A DNA stretch of 19,233 nucleotides from an uncultured Balneolaceae bacterium (GCA_938003885.1 CALKWT010000036.1:1-19233), one strand, 5' to 3'. Counted from the stretch's first letter, positions 8,937 through 16,199 are shown. Numbers and translations are program-made. Notes: generated from the sequence alone by a model not told the origin.

Positions 8937-9986
8937 TTACTCTGGCGATTTAGAGTCGGTCCAGATTACCCTTCCTTCTTCCTGACGATATTCCAGCTCG
9001 AGGGAAAGGGCGATAACAGAAAGTGTATTTTGTAAGTTGGGGTTAGGAATATTTGCATTCAGTGCGCGGTTCCTCAGGCTTTCAGAACTAAACTCACAGC
9101 GCACCTCATAAAAGCGGTGTAACTGAATACAGACTTTTGACAATGGCAGGTCTTCAAAAAGGAGTTCATTCGTCATCCAGGCCATATAGTTCAAAGCTCC
9201 AAAATGCTCTCGCTTTAACTCTTTCTGATTAGCATCCCAATAGGCATATTCATTTTTTTCTAAAATCAGCCCGCGATTCATCTCATCGCCATTTCGATAA
9301 AGCGCCACTTTCCCCTCAACCACAGAGACTTCTGCACGGCCTTCATTTACATCAGATCTGACATTAAATGAAGTACCCAGTACCTCAACCTCTGCTATGT
9401 CCGTATGAATTGTAAACGGATTCTGCGGATGGTGGGCCACTTCAAAGTAGCCCTCTCCATCCAGCCATACTTCACGGGAGGTGTCTGCAAAGTTACCAGA
9501 AACAATCAATTTTGTATTGCTATTGAGACGTATAGAGGTGCCGTCAGCCAGGCGAATTTGCTTCTGTTCGCTTTCTCCCGTAGTAAAGTGGGTGGGCGAC
9601 GGTTCCTCTGCTACATAATCAGGAGTCCGGTTTGTCCAGTAGAGTACAGATGCAGCGATCATCACAAGAACCGCAGCAGCAGCCCTGAAATAAAACAGGG
9701 ATTTTTTGAATCTCCTTGAATCGGAGGGTTTCGAAACCCGGATTCTGTTTAATATTGAATTCAGCCATCTCCGACTGTCAATATCCTCAGTCAGATGAAA
9801 TGATCCACCCTCACTTTCACTCTCCGCCTGAACATCCAGTCCAGACACTATCATCTCTTCCAGATAGATCTGCCCATCCTCCGTATCCAGCCATTCCAAC
9901 ACACGTTCGGCTTCTTCTGGCGTGCAGTGATTTTCAAAATATTTATCTGCGAGTTCTCTATTAAAATTCTTCATCGATTCGATCAT
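8937..9986 (-). CDS. FecR-like anti-sigma factor
   Basis: A 349-residue single-pass membrane protein with the classical FecR layout. The cytoplasmic N-terminal helical segment (NRELADKYFENHCTPEEAERV, ~9-29) should hold the sigma factor. One membrane helix follows at ~98-117 (FYFRAAAAVLVMIAASVLYW), then a periplasmic FecR domain at ~140-235 with LADGTSIRLNSNTKL, GEGYFEVAHHPQNPF and VLGTSFNVR, and a C-terminal DUF4974/STN-like domain at ~274-345. In Bacteroidota such proteins sense a loaded SusC through its STN domain and release the ECF sigma factor. Starts at 9986 or the ATG four codons later (9974) are both possible. It lies between the sigma gene (322 bases upstream) and susC (56 bases downstream), all on one strand. 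Confidence 0.95.
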   Translation of the reverse strand: MIESMKNFNRELADKYFENHCTPEEAERVLEWLDTEDGQIYLEEMIVSGLDVQAESESEGGSFHLTEDIDSRRWLNSILNRIRVSKPSDSRRFKKSLFYFRAAAAVLVMIAASVLYWTNRTPDYVAEEPSPTHFTTGESEQKQIRLADGTSIRLNSNTKLIVSGNFADTSREVWLDGEGYFEVAHHPQNPFTIHTDIAEVEVLGTSFNVRSDVNEGRAEVSVVEGKVALYRNGDEMNRGLILEKNEYAYWDANQKELKREHFGALNYMAWMTNELLFEDLPLSKVCIQLHRFYEVRCEFSSESLRNRALNANIPNPNLQNTLSVIALSLELEYRQEEGRVIWTDSKSPE

Positions 9987-10308
9987 TGGTACCGTGTACT
10001 ACTCACTATACACCAAATCTGCCGAACCGGGTTACTCATCTCTTAAAAAATTTGAATAAAATCCCTATCCAATACTCATATCCTATTGGATATGTTACAC
10101 ATAAAGAACAAACTTTTAACCCATTCAGGTTTACACACTCTGCACTCTCAGAACAGTAAGAACTCTAACTGTCCATGCATTCCCCCTTTTTCGAGCTGCC
10201 TGGAGATTCAGAAACCGGGCCTCTTCATGCCAGAGTAATTTATCGTTTGTTATCAGCAGAGATATCGGAAGCTGCGAGGCAGTGGGTGTACGATGGAAGA
10301 TGAGCCCT
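9987..10308. other. Gap between the sigma and fecR genes with overlapping inverted repeats
   Basis: No gene is visible in these 322 bases. The clearest structure is a pair of overlapping inverted repeats at 10066-10094 (listed separately). The length is unusual for a sigma/anti-sigma pair, which is often tightly spaced, so fecR-susC-susD may have its own promoter here. I could not find a convincing -33/-7 pair or terminator. Confidence 0.5.
10066..10094. repeat. Overlapping inverted repeats (operator or alternative hairpins)
   Basis: TATCCAATA (10066-10074) is exactly complementary to TATTGGATA (10084-10092) across a 9-base spacer. Within the same bases, CATATCC (10077-10083) is exactly complementary to GGATATG (10088-10094) with a 4-base loop. 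Both share the GGATA arm, so in RNA they are mutually exclusive; in DNA the 9-9-9 symmetry resembles a dimeric regulator site. It lies about 80-108 bases upstream of the fecR start. Confidence 0.5.
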
Positions 10309-10884
10309 CTATACCTGATTTCTGATGGTGATATCCACCTCTTTCCTGAGATATGCTTTTATAAATTTATTAGCCTGATAAAAATGTGCCTTGACTGTAT
10401 TTTCCGAAACGTTTAACCGTGCTGAAATCTCTCTGTTTGACAGACCCTCGTGTACCTTCATACGATAAATCATTTGCCTTTTTTCCGGAAGGTTGTCGAT
10501 GCCTTTATTTAATATCTGCTTGTACTCCTGCCATAAAATATCCTCTTCCGTAGATCTCGAATGAGGATGATCAGCCTCGTGCAATTCATAGCTGCCCAAA
10601 ATCTTTCTCTTATTATCTCTGATTACATTTCGAATATGATTTCTTGTAATCGTTGTTAAAAGGCCCTTGACAGACTTATCAGGATTCAGCTTCTCCCTGT
10701 AAAGCCACAGCTTGACAAATACATCCTGAACCACATCTTCAGCAAGTACCGGATCTTTCACTATTTTTAATGAAAGGAAGTACAACTGCTTATGATAGAG
10801 GTGAAAAATTGTACGGAAACCAAGACTACTGCCCTGCCTTAATAAGAGAACTGCATTTCTTTCCTCTGATTGTTTCATGCCCAT
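10309..10884 (-). CDS. ECF-type RNA polymerase sigma factor (FecI-like)
   Basis: A 191-residue ECF sigma factor. Region sigma-2 spans ~24-92: FRTIFHLYHKQLYFLSLKIV, then AEDVVQDVFVKLW (recognition of the -10 element and core binding), then LLTTITRNHIRN. A linker follows, then sigma-4 at ~125-178 with LPEKRQMIYRMKVHEGLSN, helix-turn-helix REISARLNVSENTVKAHFYQA. The length and motifs are typical of the Bacteroidota SusCD-associated sigma family. An ATG at 10884 and another two codons later (10878) could each be the start; no ribosome site is visible. It likely activates the downstream susCD promoter when freed from the FecR protein, and is probably the first gene of the locus. Confidence 0.95.
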   Translation of the reverse strand: MGMKQSEERNAVLLLRQGSSLGFRTIFHLYHKQLYFLSLKIVKDPVLAEDVVQDVFVKLWLYREKLNPDKSVKGLLTTITRNHIRNVIRDNKRKILGSYELHEADHPHSRSTEEDILWQEYKQILNKGIDNLPEKRQMIYRMKVHEGLSNREISARLNVSENTVKAHFYQANKFIKAYLRKEVDITIRNQV

Positions 10885-11053
10885 TATTGTACAGATTTAG
10901 GGTCGAAACAGAAACAGACCATCCAACAACTTCTCTTTTCATGCTCCTTACTTCATGAGATTTCAGTTGCGATGACACATCAGGAAGGCATTACCGAGAT
11001 AGTATTATAGAAAATTGAACCCGGACATCTGTTTCGTCTCTCAGTTCGCTGGT

Positions 11054-11098
11054 AAATTACGTGGCTTTTCCTGCTCTTCTGGTTGCTTCTCGTAATTT
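11054..11098. repeat. 8-base inverted repeat, operator-like
   Basis: AAATTACG (11054-11061) and CGTAATTT (11091-11098) are exact inverted copies separated by 29 bases. The element is about 170 bases upstream of the sigma start and 230 upstream of the plus-strand gene, so it could be a regulator-binding site for either. Chance occurrence is not excluded. Confidence 0.3.
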
Positions 11099-11172
11099 GT
11101 TTAATTCAATTCAATAATCCAACCAGAAATGGGAGGGTGTAACAGGATTGATTCTTGAAAATGGACTTCACA

Positions 11173-11203
11173 TTTCCGTATCGCTTTATTTTTTCTATCT
11201 TCG
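11173..11203 (+). promoter_or_regulatory. Candidate promoter for the exported two-repeat protein
   Basis: TATCTTCG (11196-11203) differs by one base from the Bacteroidota -7 element TAnnTTTG and follows a T-rich stretch. The expected -33 position holds TTTCCG (11173-11178), a weak match. The predicted leader would be about 120 bases. Confidence 0.3.
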
Positions 11204-11327
11204 TGAGGGGCAGGCGGACAGGGGCAGATAGCATTCCGCTGGCCTTCTATCTGAATATATAGATCGCTTGTTGTAGATGATTCTGCAGAGTAAGCAATAA
11301 ACCGATGATTCTAACTTATTTCCCAAA

Positions 11328-12149
11328 ATGAAAAACTCAGTTACAAAGATCCTTTTCCCCCTGCTGTTCCTCTCCCTTGTTACCAACTTGCCCTCGTTTG
11401 CGCAACAGAGTTCGGACCATCTCTACATGAAAGTAGACTATTTCCGGGCGACTGGTCCCCAGATGGCTGATTATCTGGAAGTTGAACAGGAGATTTGGAA
11501 ACCGATGCATCAAGAGAGATTTAACCGGGGAATTATTCTCAGCTGGGACTTCTACGCCGTATTTGCCGGAGATCAGGCGGATGATTATAACTATATCGCT
11601 GTGAATGTGTTCGACGATTTTGATAAAATAGATTATTACGATCTGAGTTCTATCGCCTCAGAAGTCTATCCGGATATGGATCTGGGAGCACTTATGGAGC
11701 GAACCCGCGCTTCACGAGAAGTTGTTCGCACCGAGATCTGGAAAGTCAACAAACGCCTTTTCAAGGAAGGCCTCACATCGCCTCAAGGTGCCTACGCTAC
11801 CGCACGTTTTTACAAAAACAAGAAGGGGAATGAAGGGAAAGATGCCGGACTCACAGGCTTTGAGGAAGGAGTTCACCTGGAGAGAATTTCACAGGACCGC
11901 CTTAATAGCTGGGGAAACTACTCAGTGGTCTATCCAGACGGGGTTTCCACTCCCTACAACCGAATCGAAATGAACTATTATGATCAGATGATTGACCTGA
12001 TTCAGCCCGTTGACTTAACAGTTGCCCGTCAGGCATTTCCCGATTACGATGAAGCCCTGTTGAAGGAGTTACTAAAGCAGCTCGATCACTCCGGTGCTCT
12101 TTCCAAAACCGAAGTATGGAAACGGCTCGATTCTATTGGTAATGAGTAA
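11328..12149 (+). CDS. Exported protein of two homologous halves (NIPSNAP-like ferredoxin fold suspected)
   Basis: A 273-residue protein with a signal peptide (MKNSVTKILF, hydrophobic core, likely cut after SFA at 25), so probably periplasmic. It has no recognised catalytic motif. The mature part looks like a tandem duplication. The first half (~32-145) contains HQERFNRG, YNYIAVNVFDDF, VYPDMD and RTEIWKV (134-140). The second half (~155-270) has the same order: SQDRLNSWG, YNRIEMNYYDQM, AFPDYD and KTEVWKRL (260-267). The pattern of beta strands and an amphipathic helix resembles dimeric alpha-beta barrels (NIPSNAP/ABM type), with two repeats perhaps forming one barrel. That fold call is inference. 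It stands alone on its strand and converges on the ergothioneine operon, from which a hairpin separates it. Confidence 0.75.
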   Translation: MKNSVTKILFPLLFLSLVTNLPSFAQQSSDHLYMKVDYFRATGPQMADYLEVEQEIWKPMHQERFNRGIILSWDFYAVFAGDQADDYNYIAVNVFDDFDKIDYYDLSSIASEVYPDMDLGALMERTRASREVVRTEIWKVNKRLFKEGLTSPQGAYATARFYKNKKGNEGKDAGLTGFEEGVHLERISQDRLNSWGNYSVVYPDGVSTPYNRIEMNYYDQMIDLIQPVDLTVARQAFPDYDEALLKELLKQLDHSGALSKTEVWKRLDSIGNE

Positions 12150-12183
12150 GATTTAACGGGTGTTACCTGCTCTGCCTCACCGG

Positions 12184-12206
12184 GTGCCCCTGCTCTTTTG
12201 GGGCAC
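12184..12206. terminator. Convergent hairpin between the two-repeat gene and egtD
   Basis: GTGCCCC (12184-12190), a 9-base loop and GGGGCAC (12200-12206) form a perfect 7-base-pair stem. It sits 34 bases after the plus-strand stop and just 2 bases beyond the egtD stop, where two genes converge. Neither side has a clear T-run, so it may act as a bidirectional terminator or as an mRNA 3'-end stabiliser. Confidence 0.55.
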
Positions 12207-12208
12207 GG

Positions 12209-13165
12209 CTACCTGGTGTTGTCCCCGCTTAATTCGAGATGGGTGATCGTATATTGGTACTCCTCGCTTACATAGTGGTTCATGGTTGAAAATCCATTCG
12301 CCGAACAGATCTGTTCGATTTCAGAGACACTGAATTTCCTGGAGATTTCTGTACGAATGGCTTCAAAGGGCGCAAAGTCAAAAGTGTAACGTCCATCATC
12401 CACCTGCACCTTCTGCTTACGAGTGCTGATCAGGTAACTACAAACCGTACCCGATACCGGGTCATAAAGGGGGTAGAACTCAAACCCTGACAGATCAAAG
12501 TTTGCATCCAGCTCCCTGTTTATGCGCTGAAGAAGGTTCAGGTTAAATTTTCTTGTGACACCAGCGGAATCGTCATAAGCTTTCAAAATAGTTCGTGGAG
12601 ATTTCCTCAGGTCAAAGGCTACCAGCAGGGCATCCCCAGGTATCATCACGGTTCTGATCTTTTCAAACAGTTCCGCAATCTCCCGGTCATTCAGATTGCC
12701 GATATTGCTACCCATAAAGAGGATGACCCGATGGGGAGATTTTTTGGGAATCTCCGACAGTGTATTGAAAAAATTTCCTGCAATAGGCCGGATGACCAAA
12801 TCAGGGAGATGGTCATGAATCATATGTTTGTTCTTATTCAGGATATCAGGGGAGATATCCATCGGATAGTAGTGAATATCGACCCCCAACCGGACCCCCT
12901 CCTGAAGAAAAGAGAGCGTCTTGCTTCCATCACCAGCCCCCAGTTCTATAATATCCAGCGTACGGTTTACCAGGTTCAAGTCGCGAAATATGGAGGCGGA
13001 TTGCTGATTCAAAATCTCCAGCTCTGCCTCAGGCAGATAATACTCTTCCAGTTTCATGATCTGCTGAAACAGTTCATCCCCCCTTTCATCATAAAAATAG
13101 CGGGAAGGTATGGCCTTTGGCGTAGCAGATAACCCACGAATGACGTCATCCAGAAACGTGCTCAT
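12209..13165 (-). CDS. egtD: L-histidine N-alpha-methyltransferase EgtD (ergothioneine biosynthesis)
   Basis: A 318-residue SAM-dependent methyltransferase that converts L-histidine to hercynine (trimethylhistidine) in the cytoplasm. Diagnostic features are the family opening PSRYFYDERGDELFQQIM (20-37), EYYLPEAELEIL, the SAM-binding ELGAGDGSKT (74-83), MDISPDIL, the FMGSNIGNL block and the C-terminal part ending in a strand region. Length matches EgtD (about 320). The ATG start overlaps the egtB stop as ATGA (13162-13165), implying translational coupling. With egtB it forms a two-gene ergothioneine operon. No base-composition or frame anomaly is apparent. Confidence 0.95.
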   Translation of the reverse strand: MSTFLDDVIRGLSATPKAIPSRYFYDERGDELFQQIMKLEEYYLPEAELEILNQQSASIFRDLNLVNRTLDIIELGAGDGSKTLSFLQEGVRLGVDIHYYPMDISPDILNKNKHMIHDHLPDLVIRPIAGNFFNTLSEIPKKSPHRVILFMGSNIGNLNDREIAELFEKIRTVMIPGDALLVAFDLRKSPRTILKAYDDSAGVTRKFNLNLLQRINRELDANFDLSGFEFYPLYDPVSGTVCSYLISTRKQKVQVDDGRYTFDFAPFEAIRTEISRKFSVSEIEQICSANGFSTMNHYVSEEYQYTITHLELSGDNTR

Positions 13166-14343
13166 GAGCGGGACAGATTATCCGCCAAACGAATACCAGT
13201 AAAGACCCAGCGACTGCTTGCGTGGAAAAAGTTGCGGTACGTTTTTCGTTCATGTCCCGCGGGGGTAGCCATAGAACTGCCCCTGAGTACATTTTGATTT
13301 AGCATAAATTTTGAATTGTATTCTCCCAGAGGCCCTTCCGTTTTCTTGTAGCCCGGATAAGGTGAATAGGCTGAAGAGGTCCATTCCCAAAGAGAACCCC
13401 ATTTAAACTGTTCGGACGCAACCTCCCACTCAAATTCTGTAGGAAGCCGGTATCCTGCCCAGTCTGCAAAAGCAGCGGCTTCATAAAATGTAATGTGCTG
13501 TACAGGCACATCAGGGTCCACAGACCGGACCCCGCTCCGCTTGGACCAAAACCAGTGCCCCTCTTTTTTATGCGAGTGGAGCGGAGCTTTCTGCCGATTT
13601 TCGTTGATAAAATCCCACCCCTCAGATAGCCATAGGGCGTGATTTGAATAACCACCATCTTCCATAAACTCAAGATACTCCCCATTTGTAACCAGGTTTT
13701 TTCGGATACGGCAGCCGCTCAGGTACACCTTATGGGACGGCGCCTCATTATCAAAATGGAATGACTGGCCCCTGGTGCCCACTTCATACAGCCCCTCCTC
13801 AACAACCGCCCATTCATTGCGGCTCTCCTCCTTCGGAACGATAAAATAATCCCCGTATACAGGAAAGGTGGGCTGGTACCCTAAAATATACTTCAGATCA
13901 TAAACCAGCAGCTCCTGATGCTGCTGTTCATGATTGAGACCCACCTCGATTATCTGAAGCAGCTCCTGCGGAAGCTCAGACTCAAAAAGTTTTTCAAGAT
14001 GCTCATCGATATAGTGACGATATTTATAAACTTCAGAAACAGTCGGCCGGCTCATGAATCCGCGATTAGAGCGTATCACCCTGTCGCCCAAGCTGTTATA
14101 ATAACTGTTGAAGAGGTAGGAAAAATCAGGATGGTACTCCTTGTAGCCCTTCAGATTTGGCAAGAGGACCAGCTGCTCGAAGAACCAGGTTGTATGGGCG
14201 AGGTGCCATTTCGGGGGGGATACATTTTCAATCGGCTGCAACACATGATCTTCCACTTCAAGCGGTGCACAGATCTCTTTCGTTTTAACTCTTACCTTTT
14301 TAAGCCTTGCGTATAGCTCGTCCTGTTCAATCTGATAGCTCAT
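13162..14343 (-). CDS. egtB: Ergothioneine biosynthesis sulfoxide synthase EgtB
   Basis: A 393-residue non-heme iron enzyme joining hercynine to a thiol (cysteine or gamma-glutamylcysteine) in an oxygen-dependent sulfoxidation. The N-terminal DinB-like domain supplies the iron ligands: His50 of HLAH and the HEQQH pair (His138 and His142). A YY pair (81-82, NSYYNSLGD) lies where the Chloracidobacterium-type EgtB has its tyrosines. The C-terminal FGE-sulfatase domain shows YEVGTRG, FDNEAPSHKVYL, RLPTEFEWEVA, LWEWTSS, and NVLRGSSMATP with the final FTGIRLA. The ATG at 14343 is preferred; an in-frame TTG at 14415 would add 24 residues of non-family sequence. No gamma-glutamyl hydrolase (egtC), glutamate-cysteine ligase (egtA) or lyase (egtE) gene is present here, so cysteine may be the direct thiol donor. 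Confidence 0.95.
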   Translation of the reverse strand: MSYQIEQDELYARLKKVRVKTKEICAPLEVEDHVLQPIENVSPPKWHLAHTTWFFEQLVLLPNLKGYKEYHPDFSYLFNSYYNSLGDRVIRSNRGFMSRPTVSEVYKYRHYIDEHLEKLFESELPQELLQIIEVGLNHEQQHQELLVYDLKYILGYQPTFPVYGDYFIVPKEESRNEWAVVEEGLYEVGTRGQSFHFDNEAPSHKVYLSGCRIRKNLVTNGEYLEFMEDGGYSNHALWLSEGWDFINENRQKAPLHSHKKEGHWFWSKRSGVRSVDPDVPVQHITFYEAAAFADWAGYRLPTEFEWEVASEQFKWGSLWEWTSSAYSPYPGYKKTEGPLGEYNSKFMLNQNVLRGSSMATPAGHERKTYRNFFHASSRWVFTGIRLADNLSRS

Positions 14344-14763
14344 GGGTGACGTTAGATTTAAATTAAAATAAAACGGTCTGACCTGCGGCCTTTCGTAAGG
14401 TATCCTACTTAACAAAGTACAAAATGTTCAGTAAGCTTTAAAAAAGAGTGCAAATTCTGCCATTGAATGTCAGGAAAGATGGATTGTATAGCGAGATGTT
14501 CTGGCATTCAGCAATTCATCATCCCCAACTTCCTTCCGGAGGATACGGGCTCTCTGCCATCCTGTTTGTAAGAGCTCACGGTCCCGGATCCTCTGAAACA
14601 GACCGGGCCACTTCCTGTATACAGTACAGACCGATCAATTTTTCTTGTCTTATATCAATAAGGTTGTAAAACCAATTTGATAACTTGATTGCACTGACTT
14701 CCGTTCATTAGAAAAACAAAGAGAGAGGTTCAATTTAATTTAAAATCAGAAGGTGGAACGAAC
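14344..14763. other. Divergent intergenic region between egtB and the NmrA-like gene
   Basis: A 420-base gap that must carry the egtB promoter (minus) and the promoter of the short plus-strand gene. It is AT-rich near egtB and again before 14764. I see a GC-rich imperfect inverted repeat at about 14579-14609 (CGGTC/GACCG, and alternatively CCCGG/CCGGG) and the small palindrome TGTATACA near 14616-14623. No promoter match was strong enough to call, and short reading frames here lack any recognisable protein features. Confidence 0.45.
14751..14756 (+). promoter_or_regulatory. Ribosome-binding site of the short NmrA-like gene
   Basis: AGGTGG, preceded by AGA, lies 7 bases before the ATG at 14764. 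This is one of the few clear Shine-Dalgarno-like sites in the window and supports translation of the short gene from that ATG. Confidence 0.55.
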
Positions 14764-15060
14764 ATGGTGATTACTGTTATTGGAAGTACCGGAAGCATAG
14801 GCCAGGAGCTGGCAGAGACACTCTCTGATGTGCTGGAAAAACCGGTAGTTTACAATTCACTATCAATGGATGAAATGCGGGAACGGATGAAGAATCAGGG
14901 AATGAAGGTGGAGATGATTGACTCTTACCTGGCTCTGGCTGCCTATCAGAAAGCAGGCGGTGCAACGGCAAGGGTTTCAGAAAGCGTGGAAGAAATTCTT
15001 GGGCGTAAGCCACGAACCATAAGAGATTTTGTAACAGACTATAAAGAGCACTTTCGGTAG
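14764..15060 (+). CDS. Internally deleted NmrA-like NAD(P)-binding protein (98 residues)
   Basis: A 98-codon frame with a good ribosome site. Residues 2-15 (ITVIGSTGSIGQEL) are the first strand and GxxGxxG nucleotide loop of an NmrA/YtfG-like atypical short-chain dehydrogenase, normally about 280-300 residues long. From about residue 16 it continues as what looks like the C-terminal end of the same family: LSDVLEKPVVYNSLSMDEMRE, then SYLALAAYQKAG, and the closing EEILGRKPRTIRDFV. The ~190 residues between, including the rest of the Rossmann sheet and substrate pocket, are missing without a frameshift. It may be a decayed gene or a retained small protein. It cannot be a normal oxidoreductase. 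The 136 bases to the next gene suggest possible co-transcription with the aldo/keto reductase. Confidence 0.75.
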   Translation: MVITVIGSTGSIGQELAETLSDVLEKPVVYNSLSMDEMRERMKNQGMKVEMIDSYLALAAYQKAGGATARVSESVEEILGRKPRTIRDFVTDYKEHFR

Positions 15061-15196
15061 GTCGTCCGGGTAAGTAGCTCTACCGTATTACATTGGACTC
15101 CCCTGATCGGGGCTCTTTGATGACGATAAAGCTTAATGTGGCCAAAATTACGGCCTTCAGAGCGCACGAACACTATAACTAATAAAATTACAGAAG

Positions 15197-16150
15197 ATGG
15201 AAAACAGAAGAAAATTAGGAAAATCAGATCTGATGGTATCCCCGATAACATTCGGAGGAAATGTATTCGGATGGACACTGAATGAAAAAGAATCATTTAG
15301 AATTCTGGATGCATTTGTAGACGCGGGATTTAACTTTATTGACACAGCGGACACCTACTCCTTATGGGCTCCGGGGAATTCAGGTGGTGAATCCGAGACG
15401 ATAATTGGCAACTGGATGAAAGAGCGGGGAAATAGGGAGAAGGTCCTCATCGCGACGAAAGTAGGAGGCGAAATCACGGAAACCAAAAAAGGGCTGAAGC
15501 CGGACTATATCAAAAGAGCAGTGGAAGAGTCCTTGACAAGACTTCAGACTGATCACATCGATCTTTACCAGTCTCACTATGACGATCTGAATACCCCTGT
15601 ATCCGAGACGATGACAGCCTTCAACGAGCTGGTGGAGGAGGGGAAGGTCCGCTATATTGGTACCTCTAATCTTTCTGCTGATCGCATCAAAGAGTCAAAT
15701 CAGTTTGCCCGTGATGAAAACATGGCTGAATATGTAAGTATCCAGCCTCACTACAATTTGTATGAAAGGCAGCGATTTGAAGATGAGTACCTGCCACTAA
15801 TCGAAGAAGAGAAAATGGCCGTAATCAACTATTACGCCCTGGCCAGCGGATTCCTGACGGGTAAGTACAGAAATGAAAAAGATCTGGGTAAAAGCCCGCG
15901 TGGTGGCGGAATCAAGAAGTATCTGGACGAAAGAGGCCAGAAGATACTTCGAGCCCTGGATGAAGTGTCGGCTGATCTGGGCGTGCCCCAGGCGCAAATA
16001 GCCATTGCCTGGCTACTTCACAAGCCATTCATCACCTCACCTATCGCCAGTGCCACCAGCCTGGAACAGCTTGATGATCTAATCGGAGCTGCTTCATTAA
16101 AGCTGAGCAGTGATCATGTTGAATTGTTAGATAAGGCAAGCGGGTACTAG
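15197..16150 (+). CDS. Aldo/keto reductase
   Basis: A 317-residue NADPH-dependent aldo/keto reductase of normal length. The catalytic tetrad is visible: Asp49 and Tyr54 in NFIDTADTY, Lys88 in LIATKVG and His127 in YQSHYDD. Other family blocks are RKLGKSDLMVSPITFGGNVFGW at the start, GKVRYIGTSNLS (~148-159), IQPHYNLYER, INYYALASGFLTGKYR and the C-terminal cofactor region ITSPIASATSLEQL. It belongs to the bacterial oxidoreductase type related to Tas/YajO-like proteins, which act on diverse aldehydes and ketones; the true substrate is not determined. Translation starts at ATG 15197 with only a weak GAAG directly upstream. A hairpin follows the stop. Confidence 0.95.
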   Translation: MENRRKLGKSDLMVSPITFGGNVFGWTLNEKESFRILDAFVDAGFNFIDTADTYSLWAPGNSGGESETIIGNWMKERGNREKVLIATKVGGEITETKKGLKPDYIKRAVEESLTRLQTDHIDLYQSHYDDLNTPVSETMTAFNELVEEGKVRYIGTSNLSADRIKESNQFARDENMAEYVSIQPHYNLYERQRFEDEYLPLIEEEKMAVINYYALASGFLTGKYRNEKDLGKSPRGGGIKKYLDERGQKILRALDEVSADLGVPQAQIAIAWLLHKPFITSPIASATSLEQLDDLIGAASLKLSSDHVELLDKASGY

Positions 16151-16173
16151 AAAACAAACGCTCAAACGTGTAT

Positions 16174-16199
16174 CGGCCTTCTCTGCTTGTAGAAGGCCG
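16174..16199 (+). terminator. Hairpin after the aldo/keto reductase gene
   Basis: CGGCCTTCT (16174-16182), an 8-base loop and AGAAGGCCG (16191-16199) form a perfect 9-base-pair stem 24 bases after the stop. A pyrimidine-rich but not pure-T tract follows. It is likely the 3' end of the plus-strand transcript, and may also limit read-through from the convergent esterase gene. Confidence 0.6.

Larger units (their letters stand above)
10885..11327. other. Divergent intergenic region with inverted repeats
   Basis: This 443-base gap lies between the minus-strand sigma gene and a plus-strand exported protein, so it should contain promoters in both directions. Visible structures are an 8-base inverted repeat at 11054-11098, a candidate plus-strand promoter at 11173-11203, and a 7-base inverted repeat CAGATAG/CTATCTG (11225-11231 and 11247-11253) that would lie in the plus-strand leader. 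No supported gene or structural RNA was found. Confidence 0.5.

Noticed and set aside
11195..11386. Minus-strand 63-codon frame overlapping the start of the two-repeat exported gene
   Set aside because: It is antisense to a well-supported signal peptide, with a composition unlike a real protein.
14448..14669. Plus-strand 73-codon frame in the egtB upstream gap
   Set aside because: There is no ribosome site and no domain; the residue pattern looks random and the frame starts within the probable egtB promoter region.
15100..15112. CCCC/GGGG hairpin after the short NmrA-like gene
   Set aside because: There are only four base pairs and no strong T-run; it may be a weak terminator, but chance is as likely.
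15147..15160. Perfect TAnnTTTG element on the minus strand just before the aldo/keto reductase
   Set aside because: It points away from the gene, no minus-strand gene lies downstream nearby, and no -33 element was seen.
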